Shown: one piece after another, positions 17,381 through 26,173 of the stretch
Layout of the letters: each line of letters begins with the position of its first letter
Position numbering within the stretch: position 1 is the stretch's first letter
From: an uncultured Allomuricauda sp.
GTDB lineage: Bacteria > Bacteroidota > Bacteroidia > Flavobacteriales > Flavobacteriaceae
Assembly: GCF_937884665.1 (NCBI RefSeq)
Contig: NZ_CAKZYF010000192.1
Coordinates: 1-64,000, forward strand
Length of the DNA: 64,000 nt
Reading direction: 5' to 3'
Notes under the pieces: model-generated
Database searches by the model: none
What the model was told of the DNA's origin: nothing
Seen by the model: only the letters and a program-made list of their open reading frames with translations
Program-made: the position numbers and the translations under genes

Positions 17381-18107
17381 GAGGCGTAAAGAATTAGCTT
17401 TTTTTACAAGTATACTACTATTTTTGGTGGCATCCTGCGGTGGGAATTCCAAAAAGCAAGCACAAGAAAACACCGTCCGGATAAAATTTGAGGATACCCT
17501 CTCCTTGGTCAAAAAAGAAAACGAGACCGAGAAAAAAACAGAACCGGAAAAAGAGGAGTTCCTTCTCACGGAAGAAAACGCGATAGACTTCTTTTTTAAG
17601 TATGCCAGGGAAGAAAAAGCCAACAAGGTAAAACTTACTACGAGTATGGGCAGTTTTACCATACAGTTATATGACAACGTTCCCTATCACAAGGCCAATT
17701 TTATTTATTTGACCCGCAAAGGATATTTTGACAATACCCAATTTCATCGCATAGTAGAAGATTTCATTATTCAAGGAGGCAACTCAGATGATACGGAAAC
17801 CCCAAAAAAAAGAAGGAGCATTGGACGCTATTTGCTTCCCCCGGATGCCAAAAAAGGATATAAGCACCATAGGGGCACTATTTCGATGCCGAGCAGTGAA
17901 CGGGACAATCCCCATAAACTCGCTTCTCCTTTTGAGTTTTTTATAGTGGTCACCAAACCAGGCTCGTACCATCTAGATGGATCCTATACCCCGTTCGGAA
18001 AGGTGATTCAAGGAATGGATGTAGTAGATGCCATAAACCAAGTTCCCGTTGGTGATGGAGACTGGCCTTGGCAAAATGTCTACATCTTAAAGGCTGAAGT
18101 ACTTTAA
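17379..18107 (+). CDS. Cyclophilin-type peptidylprolyl isomerase, lipoprotein
   Basis: A 242-residue protein-folding isomerase tethered as a lipoprotein (lipobox VASC, Cys20, followed by GGNSKK, so probably periplasmic). Residues about 21-75 are a charged Glu/Lys linker. The cyclophilin domain covers about 85-242 with TTSMGSFTIQLYDNVPYHKA, FHRIVEDFIIQGGN, GTISMPSS and FFIVVTKPGSYHLDG. The FHR active-site Arg is present. An insertion with PPDAKKGYKHHRG is typical of the flavobacterial subgroup. The start overlaps the divergent Nudix start (CATG) and the stop overlaps the convergent TRIC gene by 4 nt. Confidence 0.92.
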   Translation: MRRKELAFFTSILLFLVASCGGNSKKQAQENTVRIKFEDTLSLVKKENETEKKTEPEKEEFLLTEENAIDFFFKYAREEKANKVKLTTSMGSFTIQLYDNVPYHKANFIYLTRKGYFDNTQFHRIVEDFIIQGGNSDDTETPKKRRSIGRYLLPPDAKKGYKHHRGTISMPSSERDNPHKLASPFEFFIVVTKPGSYHLDGSYTPFGKVIQGMDVVDAINQVPVGDGDWPWQNVYILKAEVL

Positions 18108-18721
18108 TCAGTACCTCTTGAATAGATAGAAGGCAAACTAATACCAAAACGAACCGCTAAAATTCGAAGTAGGATCACAAGAAGGATGGCACTTACATAG
18201 GCATACTCTTCAACAACCCCTGATGATTTCAGAATGAAGTACAAGGCCCCACCTAAAATACAGGCAGTGGCATAAATCTCTTTTCTAAAAATCACTGGAA
18301 TTTCATTACAAAGAATATCCCGAAGCACCCCGCCAAAGCTAGCGGTAATCGTCCCAAGGGCGATGCACATAATCGGAGACAGATTTGCCTCCAACCCTTT
18401 TTCAATACCCAGTAAAGTGTATAGCCCGATACCAATCGTATCAAACAAAAAAAGGGAGGTTCTTAGGTATTTCAATTGTTTTGAAAAGATTATGGTGAAC
18501 GTCATTGTAACGGGAATGATGATCACGTAGGTTAGATCTCGCATCCAAATAACGGGAGTATTTCCTATTAATAGGTCCCTCAGGGTACCGCCGCCTATGG
18601 CAGTAACAAAGGCAATGATGAGCACCCCGAAAAGATCCAATCGCTTTTCCATGGCCACCAAAACTCCCGAAACTGCAAAAGCGACTGTTCCAAAAACGTC
18701 AACCAGCTGATAGAGTGTCAT
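18104..18721 (-). CDS. TRIC/UPF0126 family cation-channel-like membrane protein
   Basis: A 205-residue, seven-helix membrane protein of the trimeric intracellular cation channel family (UPF0126). The two inverted-repeat signatures are clear: AIGGGTLRDLLIGNTPV near residue 45 and ASFGGVLRDILCNEIPV near residue 130. Bacterial homologues form K+-permeable or otherwise monovalent-permeable channels; physiological role uncertain. The start codon shares one base with the stop of the RDD gene (TAATG), so the two are translationally coupled. Confidence 0.9.
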   Translation of the reverse strand: MTLYQLVDVFGTVAFAVSGVLVAMEKRLDLFGVLIIAFVTAIGGGTLRDLLIGNTPVIWMRDLTYVIIIPVTMTFTIIFSKQLKYLRTSLFLFDTIGIGLYTLLGIEKGLEANLSPIMCIALGTITASFGGVLRDILCNEIPVIFRKEIYATACILGGALYFILKSSGVVEEYAYVSAILLVILLRILAVRFGISLPSIYSRGTD

Positions 18722-19446
18722 TACATTTTTTGGGTGAAGTAGTTGTAATCCTTAAGCACGGTATCGAGATACTGGGCATCATACAATTCTGATTTGGTAT
18801 TTAAAACGCTCTCAACTTTAACGCGAAGTGCTTTTAACGTTTTAAAATCACTGCTTTTCTTTGCTATCAAATACGTATCCTTTATCAAACGAACATCTTT
18901 GTCCGTTAAAACTGTAACATTGGTAAACTTCGGTTGGTACTGTTCCTCTACTTCTTCCAATATGGTATGGGATACCTTGGTCTTGTTTTTAGTACTGATT
19001 ACCACGGTTCCTGCAGCGGCGTCCCCAAGACGTTGTCTCCGCTCTGAAAAAAGAATACTCAAAATACCGATAGAGCCAAAAAAAATCCATATGTCCACCA
19101 AACGGAGCATCCAACGCACCAGGTAATTGCTCCAATGTACCGGAGTTCCGTCCAGACGCACTACACGCATTTTGAGAAGCATCTTTCCTACGGTCCTTCC
19201 ATTAAAAATGCTGTGCATCAACAAACTGTAAAACATCGCGGGAAGAAAAATTAGGGCTACCAGTCCTCTTTGGGTCCACGTATCTTCATAAACAAAGGAC
19301 AAGGCATCTTTGATAAGATTTACCAAAACTGCGTACATGTATAAAATCAGACCATCGATGAGAAAGGCTATTATCCGCTCCCCCAACCCTACGATTTTAT
19401 AGTCTAGGTTTACATTTTGTGTAGTATTGATTTGGAGGTTGCCCAT
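18721..19446 (-). CDS. RDD family membrane protein
   Basis: 241 residues. The RDD domain (about 15-160) shows GLGERIIAFLIDGLILYMY, then GRTVGKMLLKMRVVRLDG and RWMLRLVDI, with three to four transmembrane segments. The C-terminal about 80 residues are soluble. It lies upstream of and coupled to the TRIC gene, and divergent from the SpoIIM operon with only 36 bp between starts. RDD genes frequently accompany SpoIIM/MoxR/DUF58 clusters, so it is treated as part of that locus. Confidence 0.88.
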   Translation of the reverse strand: MGNLQINTTQNVNLDYKIVGLGERIIAFLIDGLILYMYAVLVNLIKDALSFVYEDTWTQRGLVALIFLPAMFYSLLMHSIFNGRTVGKMLLKMRVVRLDGTPVHWSNYLVRWMLRLVDIWIFFGSIGILSILFSERRQRLGDAAAGTVVISTKNKTKVSHTILEEVEEQYQPKFTNVTVLTDKDVRLIKDTYLIAKKSSDFKTLKALRVKVESVLNTKSELYDAQYLDTVLKDYNYFTQKM

Positions 19447-19482
19447 ATAACATTAATTTTAAGCTTTAGGTAATACATACGT

Positions 19483-20457
19483 ATGCGCGAGGCGGCCTTT
19501 GTGAAGCAAAATAAGGAAAAATGGATAGCATTTGAAAAAGCGATCCAGAATGGGTCTTCCACGAATCCGGATGAGTTGGCGGATGGCTATATCCAACTTA
19601 CCAACGATTTGGCCTATGCGCAGACCTACTATGCTGAAAGTAAGACCCTGTTGTACCTTAACTCGCTTGCCTCGCAAGCACATCAGAAAATTTACAAGAA
19701 CAAGAAAGAGTCCAGAAACCGAATTGTTGAGTTTTGGGGATATGAGTTTCCGCTGTTTTTCAGGCAATACCACAAGACCCTGCTCATCACCTTCCTAATC
19801 TTTGCAACCGCCACGGCAATAGGAAGTCTTTCGGCGCTCAATGACGGTACTTTTCTTCGGTTGATCCTTGGGGATGGATATGTTAACTTGACTTTGGAAA
19901 ATATTGCCAAAGGAGAACCAACTGCCATTTATAAAAGCGGTAGCGAAATTGGTACTTTTCTTGGAATCACCATAAACAATATCCGCGTGGCTTTTTTGGC
20001 CTTCGCTTTTGGAGTAATCACCAGCATTGGAACCATTTATATTTTGTTTAGCAACGGTGTTATGTTAGGCGCCTGTGTCACGTTTTTCTACACGAAAGGT
20101 GTCTTTTTTGAAGCCAATCGCCAAATCTGGCTGCATGGGACCATTGAAATTTCAGTAATTATAATCGCGGGCTGTGCAGGTCTTATCATGGGGAACAGTA
20201 TTCTTTTCCCCAAAACATTTTCTCGCCGTGTTTCATTTATGCAAGGGGCAAAGGATGGGCTAAAAGTAGTGGTGAGCACGATTCCTTTTTTTATCATAGC
20301 AGGTTTTATCGAAGGTTTCATAACCCGTTATGCCGACATGCCGGACTGGTTGGCCTTTCTAATTATAGGCGGTTCATTGGCACTTATCATTTTTTATTAC
20401 ATCCTATATCCCATACTTCTAAACAAATTACATGAGAAACAACTACATAGAGCTTAG
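19483..20457 (+). CDS. SpoIIM/DUF95 family membrane protein
   Basis: 324 residues with a soluble N-terminal helical region (1-95) and five to six transmembrane segments carrying the DUF95 pattern (GITINNIRVAFLAFAFGVIT, GTIYILFSNGVMLGA, LHGTIEISVIIIAGCAGL). The family is named after a sporulation protein, but this organism type does not sporulate; in Bacteroidota the gene belongs to the MoxR/DUF58 neighbourhood. First gene of a six-gene run; its end overlaps the next gene by 26 nt. Confidence 0.88.
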   Translation: MREAAFVKQNKEKWIAFEKAIQNGSSTNPDELADGYIQLTNDLAYAQTYYAESKTLLYLNSLASQAHQKIYKNKKESRNRIVEFWGYEFPLFFRQYHKTLLITFLIFATATAIGSLSALNDGTFLRLILGDGYVNLTLENIAKGEPTAIYKSGSEIGTFLGITINNIRVAFLAFAFGVITSIGTIYILFSNGVMLGACVTFFYTKGVFFEANRQIWLHGTIEISVIIIAGCAGLIMGNSILFPKTFSRRVSFMQGAKDGLKVVVSTIPFFIIAGFIEGFITRYADMPDWLAFLIIGGSLALIIFYYILYPILLNKLHEKQLHRA

Positions 20458-21370
20458 GATCAATCGCGATTTTGGGGATATCCTGTCCATTTATTTCGAT
20501 TTTCTGAAACAGAACATCAAAAAATTTACCAATGTTTTTCTTAACTACAACGGGATTTTCATCGTTGGGCTTTTGATAACGAGTTACCTTCTGGTCTCTG
20601 GTTTTGTTGGATTAATTGCGGCGGATGGACTCTATGGCAATGGCAGCGGTTCGGTTTCCGATGAAGATTACCTCATCTACCTCTTTTCAGGATTGGGCAT
20701 CTTTTTGATTATTTTTTTATTGGTTGCAGGACTGAATTTTAGCATCAGTTCCGCCTATCTTGTAAAATATGATGAAACCTCGGGCAATCATTTTGATAAA
20801 AAGGAAGTGTGGCTCCTTTTTAAGGATAGATGGGGGGACATCCTACTTTTTATCATACTGCTCATACCACTGTACATAATCTATTTGGTAGTGGCCATTG
20901 TTTTTACGTTTATTCCCCTAATTGGCATCTTCGTACAATATGTACTCCAATTTTTTCTCGCCGCATGGATAGGAGTTTCCTTTTTTTGTATGCTATCAGA
21001 AAAAAAGGGGGTAATCACATCATTTAAGGAGGGATGGACTCTGGTGATAAACAATTTCTGGAGGTCCGTTGGGGTCAACTTTATCTTGGGGCTTTTGAAC
21101 GGGCTCTTGTTTTTTATCATCCTGCTCATCCCAGGGGTAATAATAGGATTGTATACTTTTCATGTCGTGGAAAATAATGTAGATGTGACCGGCTCTGTCA
21201 TTTCCATGGTCGTGTATACACTCGCGCTTTGTTTGGTTTTGATTGCCTCGGTCTATGCACAATGTCTTTCCCAATTTGTGAATGGCATTCTGTATTATGC
21301 GTTACACGAAAAAACCTATAATGTGAACACCAGAAGCAAGATAGAGCAAATCGGAAAATCAGGATTGTGA
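20432..21370 (+). CDS. Multi-pass membrane protein in the MoxR locus
   Basis: 312 residues with about six transmembrane segments (around 42-65, 85-108, 137-165, 170-190, 215-240, 255-285) and short charged loops. It resembles the loosely defined DUF975/DUF4013-like group in layout, but no firm family could be named. It overlaps SpoIIM by 26 nt and the following DUF4129 gene by 4 nt (GTGA), which argues for tight co-translation and stoichiometric assembly. Confidence 0.8.
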   Translation: MRNNYIELRINRDFGDILSIYFDFLKQNIKKFTNVFLNYNGIFIVGLLITSYLLVSGFVGLIAADGLYGNGSGSVSDEDYLIYLFSGLGIFLIIFLLVAGLNFSISSAYLVKYDETSGNHFDKKEVWLLFKDRWGDILLFIILLIPLYIIYLVVAIVFTFIPLIGIFVQYVLQFFLAAWIGVSFFCMLSEKKGVITSFKEGWTLVINNFWRSVGVNFILGLLNGLLFFIILLIPGVIIGLYTFHVVENNVDVTGSVISMVVYTLALCLVLIASVYAQCLSQFVNGILYYALHEKTYNVNTRSKIEQIGKSGL

Positions 21371-22089
21371 GGAAATCTACAGGTATTCTCTTCCTTATCC
21401 CCTTATTCATCTTGGGCAATCCACAATCCAAGGATTCGCTCAGTGTATCCTACGATACAGATTCCAAATTGATGGAACGGGGATTTGATGGGGACCTATC
21501 CCAAAAATACCAAGGCGATGCGTTCAACTATGAAACCAAGACCGGAGAATCCCAAAATTTATTGCTCCGGGCACTTCGCTGGTTTTTCAATGGTTTGGGG
21601 GATATTTTCGGGGTTGACGTTCCACCCAATACACTGGTAATCCTAGAATACCTGATTTATGTGCTCATGGCGGCATTGGTGATTTACCTACTGGTCCGCT
21701 TTTTCATCAATGAGAAGTTCAGTTCCATTTTCACCAAAAAGGCCACTTCGCTTTTGGATTTGGACCTGTCCGAAAAACATATTGAAAATTTGGACTTGGA
21801 CGCACTCATGGAAGATGCGTTGAAGAACAAGGACTATCGCCTTGCCGTGCGTTACCAATTCTTGAAGGTTTTGAAGCGCCTTTCACAAAAGGAGTTGATT
21901 GATTGGCATTTTGAAAAGACCAATTCAGATTACCTAAAGGAATTACGGGAGACCCGCTTGAAGACAACTTTTAAGGAAGTATCCTATTTGTACGAGCACA
22001 TTTGGTACGGGGAAAACACCATAAACAGGCACCAATATGAAAAGACAGACGATAGATTTAATGCTTTGCACATTTTAATCCCGCAATAA
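21367..22089 (+). CDS. DUF4129-containing membrane protein
   Basis: 240 residues: N-terminal signal/anchor (FLIPLFILG), a periplasmic segment, one central transmembrane helix (LEYLIYVLMAALVIYLLVRF) and a cytoplasmic DUF4129-like domain (YRLAVRYQFLKVLKRLSQ, then WHFEKTNSDYLKEL). Elsewhere DUF4129 is often the C-terminal domain of TgpA-like transglutaminases next to MoxR and DUF58; here it stands alone without the transglutaminase. It starts with GTG overlapping the previous stop. Confidence 0.82.
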   Translation: MRKSTGILFLIPLFILGNPQSKDSLSVSYDTDSKLMERGFDGDLSQKYQGDAFNYETKTGESQNLLLRALRWFFNGLGDIFGVDVPPNTLVILEYLIYVLMAALVIYLLVRFFINEKFSSIFTKKATSLLDLDLSEKHIENLDLDALMEDALKNKDYRLAVRYQFLKVLKRLSQKELIDWHFEKTNSDYLKELRETRLKTTFKEVSYLYEHIWYGENTINRHQYEKTDDRFNALHILIPQ

Positions 22090-22091
22090 TT

Positions 22092-23306
22092 TTGGATAGA
22101 AGGTCGAAAATAATACTTGGCGTTTTTTTCTTGGTCGTCCTTGGGATTATCATTACCGAAGTGGTTCGCCCCAGACCTATCAACTGGCGTCCGTCCTATA
22201 CGAACACGGACAAGATTCCCTTTGGTTGCTACGTACTTTACAACGAACTGCCCACGCTTTTCAAAAACAGTGATATCCAGACCAGTTATGAGAATCCGTA
22301 TGATGTTTTAATAAGCAGGGATAGCCTGAACACACAAAAATCAGGTTTTGTTTTTATAAACAACTTCATCTACTTTGAAGAACAGGAAACCCTTAAACTT
22401 TTGGACTATGTGGACCAAGGGAATACCGTTTTTATTGCTGCTGGGGATTTTGGCAGGTTTCTATCCGACACACTGAACATCAGGCTGCTGTCCGATTATG
22501 CCTTGGAAGAGACCGAAGCCAAATTGAATCTCACCCATACCGATTTTAAAAAAGCATCCTATTCCTATGAAAGAGGTATGCTTTACACGCATTTCACCAG
22601 TTTGGATACCCTCAATTCCCAGGTGTTGGGACACATTGAGTATACCAAAAGAAATGTTTTGCAAAACAAACCTGATGAATATATAAAAGCACCGAATTTT
22701 ATACGGACCAAATTTGGCAAGGGCACTTTTTTATTGAACGCCACACCACAGGCGTATACCAATTATTATTTATTGAAGGACAATCAGGATTATGCGGCGA
22801 ACACCCTTTCTTACCTAGATGAGCAGGAAATACTTTGGGACAACTATAAAAAATCAGGACGTGTGGTAGTCACATCACCCATGCGGTTTGTTCTTACCCA
22901 AAACAGTCTAAAATGGGCCTATTATCTCACCATTTCAGGACTTTTGCTCTTCGTTGTTTTTAAAGCAAAGCGGGAGCAACGCATCATTCCCGTCATCAAA
23001 CCTTTGGAGAATTCTTCCGTAGAATTCGCGCGGACGGTAGGTGCGCTCTATTATCAAAACCGGGACCATGCCGATTTGATACACAAAAAAGTCACCTATT
23101 TTATGGCGTATTTGAGGAACCGATATCACATGGAACTTTCCCATATTTCCGAAAAAACCATACGGGAACTGGCCGCCAAATCAGGGAAAGATAAAAAGGA
23201 AGTAAAAAAACTATTGGAACTAATCGTTTCATTGAAAAACAGACAGATGCTCACCGAAAAGGACAGCATCGAGCTAAACAAGAGAATAACCAATTTCAAA
23301 ACATGA
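22092..23306 (+). CDS. DUF4350 domain-containing membrane protein
   Basis: 404 residues: an N-terminal transmembrane helix (IILGVFFLVVLGIIITEVV), an extracytoplasmic DUF4350 domain (about 30-265, with the conserved start YTNTDKIPFGCYVLYNELP), a second transmembrane helix (about 275-295) and a cytoplasmic helical tail with LENSSVEFARTVGALYYQ. The apparent start is TTG, two bases after the DUF4129 stop. Function unknown; the flanking helices place the DUF4350 domain on the opposite side of the membrane from the ATPase. Confidence 0.82.
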   Translation: MDRRSKIILGVFFLVVLGIIITEVVRPRPINWRPSYTNTDKIPFGCYVLYNELPTLFKNSDIQTSYENPYDVLISRDSLNTQKSGFVFINNFIYFEEQETLKLLDYVDQGNTVFIAAGDFGRFLSDTLNIRLLSDYALEETEAKLNLTHTDFKKASYSYERGMLYTHFTSLDTLNSQVLGHIEYTKRNVLQNKPDEYIKAPNFIRTKFGKGTFLLNATPQAYTNYYLLKDNQDYAANTLSYLDEQEILWDNYKKSGRVVVTSPMRFVLTQNSLKWAYYLTISGLLLFVVFKAKREQRIIPVIKPLENSSVEFARTVGALYYQNRDHADLIHKKVTYFMAYLRNRYHMELSHISEKTIRELAAKSGKDKKEVKKLLELIVSLKNRQMLTEKDSIELNKRITNFKT

Positions 23307-23309
23307 TTT

Positions 23310-24308
23310 ATGGAAGAAAAAGAGGGGCAGAACGACGGTTTGGAATTTAATTCCAAGATTGATTTAAGCCAACTGCAAAGCGCAGTGGCACAAACCCAAA
23401 AAGAATTGGGCAAAGTCATTATTGGGCAAGAACGTATGATAGAGCTATTGATCATTTCCATTTTGGCCAACGGACATTCGTTGATAGAAGGCGTCCCGGG
23501 GGTTGCCAAGACCGTAACCGCCAAGCTTCTGGCACGGACCATGGACGTCGATTTTAGCCGTATTCAATTTACGCCGGACCTTATGCCCAGTGATATTTTG
23601 GGAACCTCGGTCTTTAACGTAAAAACCTCGGAGTTTGAGTTTAAAAAAGGCCCTTTGTTTTCCAATATAATTCTGATTGACGAAATCAACAGGGCCCCGG
23701 CAAAGACCCAGGCCGCGCTCTTTGAAGCCATGGCGGAAAGACAGATTACGATGGATGGAACAGAATATGTCATGGAACCCCCATTTTTGGTGTTCGCCAC
23801 TCAAAATCCTGTGGAACAAGAAGGTACTTATCGCCTTCCAGAAGCCCAATTGGACCGTTTTTTGTTCAAAATCAATGTTCAGTACCCATCGCTGGAAGAA
23901 GAAGTACAGATTTTGGAACGCAAACACGAGCAAAAAAACCAAGTGGAAGAGGAGTTGGTAAAAGCCGTCTTATCCGCCGTAGAGATTGCCGAGTATCAAA
24001 AAATCATCAAGGAGATAACGGTTGAAAAGAACCTTATTACTTACATCGCCTCAATTGTAAACCATACAAGAAGTAACGCCAATCTTTATCTAGGCGCTTC
24101 GCCCAGGGCTTCCATAGCATTAATGGATGCTTCAAAAGCGCTAGCTGCCATGAATGGACGCGATTTTATTACCCCGGACGACATTAAAAAAGTGGCAGCT
24201 CCCATATTGGCACATAGAATCATACTTACGCCTGAACGTGAAATGGAAGGGTTGACCGCAGGCCAGGTCGTGAACCAAATTATTGAAAGCATCGAAATCC
24301 CAAGATAA
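23310..24308 (+). CDS. MoxR-family AAA+ ATPase
   Basis: 332 residues, cytoplasmic. Walker A GVPGVAKT, Walker B LIDEINRAPAKTQ, sensor 1 FATQNPVEQEGTYRLPEAQ, and the arginine-finger/sensor 2 region LGASPRASIAL. MoxR ATPases remodel or activate partner proteins, typically those with vWA or DUF58 domains; the partner here is almost certainly the next gene. It begins 3 nt after the DUF4350 stop. Confidence 0.94.
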   Translation: MEEKEGQNDGLEFNSKIDLSQLQSAVAQTQKELGKVIIGQERMIELLIISILANGHSLIEGVPGVAKTVTAKLLARTMDVDFSRIQFTPDLMPSDILGTSVFNVKTSEFEFKKGPLFSNIILIDEINRAPAKTQAALFEAMAERQITMDGTEYVMEPPFLVFATQNPVEQEGTYRLPEAQLDRFLFKINVQYPSLEEEVQILERKHEQKNQVEEELVKAVLSAVEIAEYQKIIKEITVEKNLITYIASIVNHTRSNANLYLGASPRASIALMDASKALAAMNGRDFITPDDIKKVAAPILAHRIILTPEREMEGLTAGQVVNQIIESIEIPR

Positions 24309-24317
24309 AAATTACGG

Positions 24318-25652
24318 TTGAAACGATTTTTTGGACATATTTACTTACAACAGCGCTTTTTTACGGTACTGGTCTGTATTATTGTAGGTTTCCTGTTGTC
24401 CTACATTTTTGAAGAAATCTACGGTGTTTTCAAGATTCTCTTTTTCGCCTTGGTTCTTTTGTTGCTAGTGGATTATCTTTTGCTGTTCACCTCAAAAGGT
24501 AAAGTAGTGGCCAACCGAATCTTGCCGGATAAACTCTCCAATGGAGACGCAAATCCCATTCAGATTTCAATTACCAATAATTACCTGTTCCACACGCGTT
24601 CCAAAATCATTGATGAGTTGCCCTTTCAATTTCAAAAGCGGGATTTTAAGCTCAGTTGCTCCTTGAAACGTGGAGATACCCGGCTTTTTGAATATATGTT
24701 ACGCCCCACAGAAAGAGGGGTTTACGCTTTTGGCCATTTAATCGTATTTACCGCTTCCCCCATTGGTCTGTTGGCAAGGCGGTATCGCTACAATACCTCG
24801 GATGAAGTCCCGGTGTACCCTTCCTTTTTACAACTTCGGAAATATGATCTCATCGCCTTCACCAATCGTTTGCACGAGTACGGTTTGAAGAAAATAAGGC
24901 GGATTGGCCACACGATGGAATTTGAACAAATTAAAGAGTACGTTCAGGGAGACGATATCCGAAACATCAACTGGAAGGCCACGGCCAAGAAAAGTCAGCT
25001 GATGGTCAACCAATACCAGGATGAAAAGTCGCAGCCCATATATTCTATAATCGACAAGGGTAGGGTGATGAAAATGCCATTTGAAGGGCTGAGCTTGCTG
25101 GATTACGCCATTAACGCCACCTTGGTCATCAGTAACATTGCCTTGAAAAAACAGGATAAGGCAGGGATGTTCGCTTTTAGCAATAAAATTGAGAACCGTG
25201 TGGTCGCGGAGCGGCGAAATTCACAAATGAACCTGATACTGGAAACACTTTACAATTTAAGGACCAATTTTGTGGAGAGTGATTTTAGTAGACTCTATGT
25301 GGACGTCAAAAGAAACCTGAATCAACGCAGTTTGCTATTGCTGTATACCAATTTTGAGACCTTGGACGCCCTATACCGTCAAATGGGCTATTTACAAACC
25401 ATGGCCAAACAGCATTTGTTAGTGGTCATCTTCTTTGAAAATACGGAACTCGATCTCTTCGCCGATAAGAAAGCAGAAAGCACCCAGCAGATTTTCGAAC
25501 AGACCATTGCCGAAAAGTTCGTTTATGAAAAGAAATTGATTGTCAACGAGTTAAGGAAGCACGGGATTCAAACCATATTAACCAAACCGGAAGATTTGAC
25601 CATCAATACAATCAATAAATACTTAGAAGTAAAAGCTAGGGGAATGATTTAG
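24318..25652 (+). CDS. DUF58 domain protein (vWA-like MoxR partner)
   Basis: 444 residues: two N-terminal transmembrane helices (about 12-58), a beta-rich region, then DUF58 with the hallmark GDDIRNINWKATAKK and a vWA-like C-terminal domain. The metal-site motif DxSxS is replaced by D246-KGRV in SIIDKGRVM, so a canonical MIDAS is unlikely. The start is TTG, 9 nt after the moxR stop. It probably docks to the MoxR ATPase at the membrane. Its 3' end overlaps the convergent YfiM-like gene by 17 nt. Confidence 0.9.
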   Translation: MKRFFGHIYLQQRFFTVLVCIIVGFLLSYIFEEIYGVFKILFFALVLLLLVDYLLLFTSKGKVVANRILPDKLSNGDANPIQISITNNYLFHTRSKIIDELPFQFQKRDFKLSCSLKRGDTRLFEYMLRPTERGVYAFGHLIVFTASPIGLLARRYRYNTSDEVPVYPSFLQLRKYDLIAFTNRLHEYGLKKIRRIGHTMEFEQIKEYVQGDDIRNINWKATAKKSQLMVNQYQDEKSQPIYSIIDKGRVMKMPFEGLSLLDYAINATLVISNIALKKQDKAGMFAFSNKIENRVVAERRNSQMNLILETLYNLRTNFVESDFSRLYVDVKRNLNQRSLLLLYTNFETLDALYRQMGYLQTMAKQHLLVVIFFENTELDLFADKKAESTQQIFEQTIAEKFVYEKKLIVNELRKHGIQTILTKPEDLTINTINKYLEVKARGMI

Positions 25653-26139
25653 GCGCTACGGAAAAATGCTCCAATACAGTATCAGAAAATCCGAGCGGAG
25701 TCAATCGAGGAAGCTGGGACGCTTTGTCCCGTTCTATTTCCGCATCTAGATTCATCGGGTAATAGTGCATGTTATAAAACGTGGTCTCCCTACTTTTACT
25801 GTAACGAAGTCGTTTGTTTCGCTTTTTTGAAAAAAGTTCAATGGCAATTCCTACGGTCACCCCGCCCAGAATGGTGGCGATTAAATCATCATTGTCCCAG
25901 CCGTTTTCGCGTTGGCCTGCATCTACGGCCTCTTTGGCCACTCCGATGAGCGTGCTCCCAACAACGGCCCCAGCAAAAGTCCAAACGCGATTTCCATCAG
26001 AAGCTTTTTTGGCCACACCGGCGCCCACCAATCCAAAGAGACTGCCGCCCACAAAATGAAGGGCTTTATCGCGTTCCACCTGTGCCTGCAAATGCAGAAC
26101 TAAGCATAAAACGACCAATGTGGGGATTACTCTTTTCAT
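25636..26139 (-). CDS. YfiM/DUF2279-like secreted protein
   Basis: 167 residues with a signal peptide (VIPTLVVLCLVLHLQA, then QVERDKALHF). The segment ERDKALHFVGGSLFG, two Gly-rich hydrophobic stretches and KEAVDAGQRENGWDNDDLIA resemble DUF2279/YfiM-like proteins with their DK-x-x-HF start and GWDxxDL motif. Start at 26139 chosen because the signal peptide begins there; the frame opens at 26157. Function unknown, probably envelope-associated. Confidence 0.7.
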   Translation of the reverse strand: MKRVIPTLVVLCLVLHLQAQVERDKALHFVGGSLFGLVGAGVAKKASDGNRVWTFAGAVVGSTLIGVAKEAVDAGQRENGWDNDDLIATILGGVTVGIAIELFSKKRNKRLRYSKSRETTFYNMHYYPMNLDAEIERDKASQLPRLTPLGFSDTVLEHFSVAPKSFP

Positions 26140-26173
26140 ACACCCTAAAAGTATCAAAAAGTAGTTGTAAAAC

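Noticed and set aside
17381-17677. N-terminal extension of the Nudix protein
   Set aside because: The extra 99 codons are the antisense of the PPIase gene and lack any Nudix-family sequence; the family start is at 17380.
19483-20457. Sporulation function from the SpoIIM name
   Set aside because: No other sporulation genes occur and Bacteroidota do not form endospores; the family is a general membrane protein.
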